Made by a program: the position numbers and the translations under genes. This document shows positions 62,474 through 64,000 of a stretch of 64,000 nt of DNA, one piece after another (the stretch's first letter is position 1; every line of letters starts with the position of its first letter). This DNA comes from Longispora albida DSM 44784 (GTDB lineage Bacteria; Actinomycetota; Actinomycetes; Mycobacteriales; Micromonosporaceae): positions 383,332 to 447,331 of the forward strand of contig NZ_KB903813.1 in the NCBI RefSeq assembly GCF_000379825.1, in the 5' to 3' direction. The notes under the pieces were generated by a model. It saw only the letters and a list, made by a program, of their open reading frames with translations. It was not told the origin of the DNA and made no database searches.

Positions 62474-63095
62474 CACCGCGACCCCGTGCGTGACAGCCGG
62501 GCTGTACGACACGGCAGACGGCAAGACCGTCGCCAGCCGCACCGTGGTGAACCCGAGGGCGCACGGCGAGTCCCTCTCGCCCTTCGTCGCCGAGTGCCTG
62601 TCCGAGGCCGGTGCGGCACCCCGTGACCTCAAGGCGATCGTGGCCGGGGTCGGCCCGGGCCCGTACACGGGGCTGCGCGTCGGGCTGGTCACCGCGATGG
62701 CGATGGGCCACGCGCTCGGCATCCCGACCTACGGCGTGTGCACACTGGACGGCATCGCGTACGGCACGCGCGGCCGTCTCCTGATCGCGACCGACGCCCG
62801 CCGTAAGGAGCTGTACTACGGCGTGTACGCCGACGGCGTCCGCGTCTCGGGCCCCTCGGTCGGCCGCGCCGCCGACATCGAACCGGACTTCGAAGCGGCA
62901 GCCGGAGCCGGAGCCACCCTGTACCCGCTGCCAGTACCCGTCCTCGACGACCCGCTGTACCCGCCGGTCGAAGGCCACGCCGCCCTCGCCCTGCCCCGGA
63001 TCTCCTCGGCAGCCCCGACCGAGATCCTGACCCCGCTGTACCTCCGCCGCCCCGACGCGGTACCGGCCAGCGAACGCAAGACGGTCAGCCAGTAA
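62454..63095 (+). CDS. tsaB: tRNA threonylcarbamoyladenosine biosynthesis protein TsaB
   Basis: Inactive-paralogue partner of TsaD in t6A synthesis. The 213-residue protein has LTLVIDTATPCVTAGLYD, the RAHGESLSPF and IVAGVGPGPYTGLRVGLVTA motifs, and lacks the TsaD metal-binding histidines. ATG start within tsaE. rimI and tsaD, which usually follow, are not on this strand here. Confidence 0.93.
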   Translation: MLTLVIDTATPCVTAGLYDTADGKTVASRTVVNPRAHGESLSPFVAECLSEAGAAPRDLKAIVAGVGPGPYTGLRVGLVTAMAMGHALGIPTYGVCTLDGIAYGTRGRLLIATDARRKELYYGVYADGVRVSGPSVGRAADIEPDFEAAAGAGATLYPLPVPVLDDPLYPPVEGHAALALPRISSAAPTEILTPLYLRRPDAVPASERKTVSQ

Positions 63096-63101
63096 CGGGC
63101 C

Positions 63102-63380
63102 ATGGCCAAGGGAGACCGGCGCAGGTTCATGGCGAGCATGCTCGCCGCCGTGGATGCCTGGCCCGAACTGGCCGGGTGTCCACTGTGCGCGAAAGGGTCG
63201 GTCAAGTTCGTGTACTACGGCCATGCGGTGACCCGGATCGGGTACCTGTGGTCGTGGTGCGACGCGTGCCTGCGAGGCGTGTCGATCAGCCGGGCCGCTG
63301 CCCCGGAACACGTACCGCTGGTTCCGTTCGGCTCGGAATCTGGGGCCGGGGCACCTCGGTACGCCGAGATCAAGCGCTAG
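63102..63380 (+). CDS. Hypothetical protein with two CxxC motifs
   Basis: A 92-residue protein with CPLC (about 26-29) and CDAC (about 53-56), a zinc-ribbon-like arrangement, plus aromatic residues between (FVYYGHAVTRIGYLWSW). No family was recognised. It lies 6 bp after tsaB, so it may be cotranscribed. The stop overlaps the next gene's stop through a shared CTAG. Confidence 0.6.
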   Translation: MAKGDRRRFMASMLAAVDAWPELAGCPLCAKGSVKFVYYGHAVTRIGYLWSWCDACLRGVSISRAAAPEHVPLVPFGSESGAGAPRYAEIKR

Positions 63381-63643
63381 TAGTCCACCGGCGTGAAGTC
63401 CCACGCGTGCGGGGGCCGGGCCACGAGCCGGCCCGGTGGGGCCGGCAGCGGGGCTGGCAGGCCGCGCCACCGGGACAGCCAGACGATCCGGTCGTCGGTG
63501 GAGGAGAAGACCTCGCTGTCCAGGTGGGACGGATGATGCCGGACGTTGGGTATGGCGTACTCACAGACCCAGTCCAGCAGCTCGTCGAAGGTGTCCGGCT
63601 CGGCTCGGACCTCCCACATCCGCACCATCACATCGGCAGACAT
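63377..63643 (-). CDS. Small hypothetical protein, ABM-like
   Basis: An 88-residue soluble protein. The pattern VMVRMWEVRAEPDTFDELLD, then DSEVFSSTDDRIVWLSRWRG, resembles the ferredoxin-like antibiotic-biosynthesis-monooxygenase (ABM) fold, but I cannot confirm it. ATG start after AGGGAG. It is downstream of the rimI-like gene by 36 bp on the same strand, perhaps cotranscribed. Confidence 0.6.
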   Translation of the reverse strand: MSADVMVRMWEVRAEPDTFDELLDWVCEYAIPNVRHHPSHLDSEVFSSTDDRIVWLSRWRGLPAPLPAPPGRLVARPPHAWDFTPVDY

Positions 63644-63679
63644 TAGTGCATCGGCTCCCTTGCGCGCTGATCGTGGACG

Positions 63680-64000
63680 TTACGGGAACCGGACAGGAGG
63701 CGGGGTCGGCACCGGGGACGGCCGGAGCATGACGAGGGCGTCCTTGTTGCTGGGCTGGTAGTAGCGCTTGCGGACGCCGACGATCTCGAAGCCGTACCGG
63801 AGGTAGAGCCGCTGGGCCGGGTTGTCCGTCGCCACCTCCAGCCCGACCGTGCGGTTGCCGGCCTCGCGGAGCAGGTCCTCCAGCAGGACGGCACCGATGC
63901 CCTTGCCCTGCTGGTCGCGCCGGACGGCGATGTTCTGCACCCAGGCTTCCTCGTCGTCGACGACCGCCAGGCCCGCGTACCCGACGAGCTCGCCGTCCTC
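63680..64000 (-). CDS. rimI: RimI-like GNAT acetyltransferase (5' end beyond the window)
   Basis: A partial coding region of 107 codons read from the right edge leftwards. It has VGYAGLAVVDDEEAWVQNIA, the acetyl-CoA loop RRDQQGKGIGAVLLEDLL and the RimI ending YLRYGFEIVGVRKRYYQP with DALVMLR. RimI acetylates the N-terminal alanine of S18. In most actinobacteria it follows tsaB on the same strand; here it is inverted, so it could be a RimI paralogue. Confidence 0.75.
   Translation of the reverse strand, partial: EDGELVGYAGLAVVDDEEAWVQNIAVRRDQQGKGIGAVLLEDLLREAGNRTVGLEVATDNPAQRLYLRYGFEIVGVRKRYYQPSNKDALVMLRPSPVPTPPPVRFP

Overview
The window is a continuous stretch of an actinobacterial chromosome. 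GC is high, GTG and TTG starts are frequent, and genes commonly overlap by GTGA, ATGA, TAATG or TGATG. It carries the main transcription and translation supercluster in the usual actinobacterial order. Gene order (trpT-secE-nusG-rplKA; rplJL-rpoBC; str; S10-spc-alpha; truA; rplM-rpsI-glmM-glmS; acpS-nnrD-alr-tsaE-tsaB) and protein details such as the L16 N-terminus resemble Micromonosporaceae. That placement is inference. No rRNA, IS element, prophage or CRISPR array was seen.

Layout: 1-2.8 kb holds tRNA-Trp, secE, nusG, rplK and rplA. 2.9-4.2 kb holds a mycosin-like subtilase, with the rplJ promoter in its 3' end and an attenuator-like hairpin ahead of rplJ. 4.3-13.1 kb holds rplJ, rplL, rpoB and rpoC. 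13.2-14.1 kb has two small membrane proteins. 14.4-18.7 kb is the str operon (rpsL, rpsG, fusA, tuf). 19.0-28.6 kb is the S10 and spc ribosomal cluster, followed by secY, adk and map to 31.7 kb. A methyltransferase precedes infA-rpmJ-rpsM-rpsK-rpsD-rpoA-rplQ-truA (32.9-37.6 kb).

The accessory part, 37.6-50.7 kb, holds a proline-rich membrane protein, an RsmC-like methyltransferase, an ABC-F ATPase, a large multidomain HTH/P-loop regulator, a TPP-riboswitch-controlled thiamine operon (thiE-thiO-thiS-thiG-short thiE/tenI-like-thiD-thiC), an orphan DUF397 protein, a 47-residue unannotated small protein and an alpha/beta hydrolase. From 51.0 kb core genes resume (rplM, rpsI, glmM, glmS). A nucleotidyltransferase carrying a GLPxP repeat and a RHH-DUF433/DUF5615-type toxin-antitoxin pair follow. 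Then come acpS, nnrD, alr, a hydrolase, a family-4-like uracil-DNA glycosylase, tsaE and tsaB. A rimI-like gene on the opposite strand is cut by the right edge.

Regulatory signals stand out. A 25-nt element is shared exactly by the rpsL and rpsJ leaders and partly by the infA upstream region. Several genes have a TANNNT hexamer 6-7 nt before ATG and no Shine-Dalgarno, suggesting leaderless mRNAs (glmS, acpS, alr, the nucleotidyltransferase, the antitoxin and the 38.6-kb membrane protein). Two copies of one large palindrome sit in opposite orientation 27 kb apart. No database search was possible, so family names rest on motif recognition.
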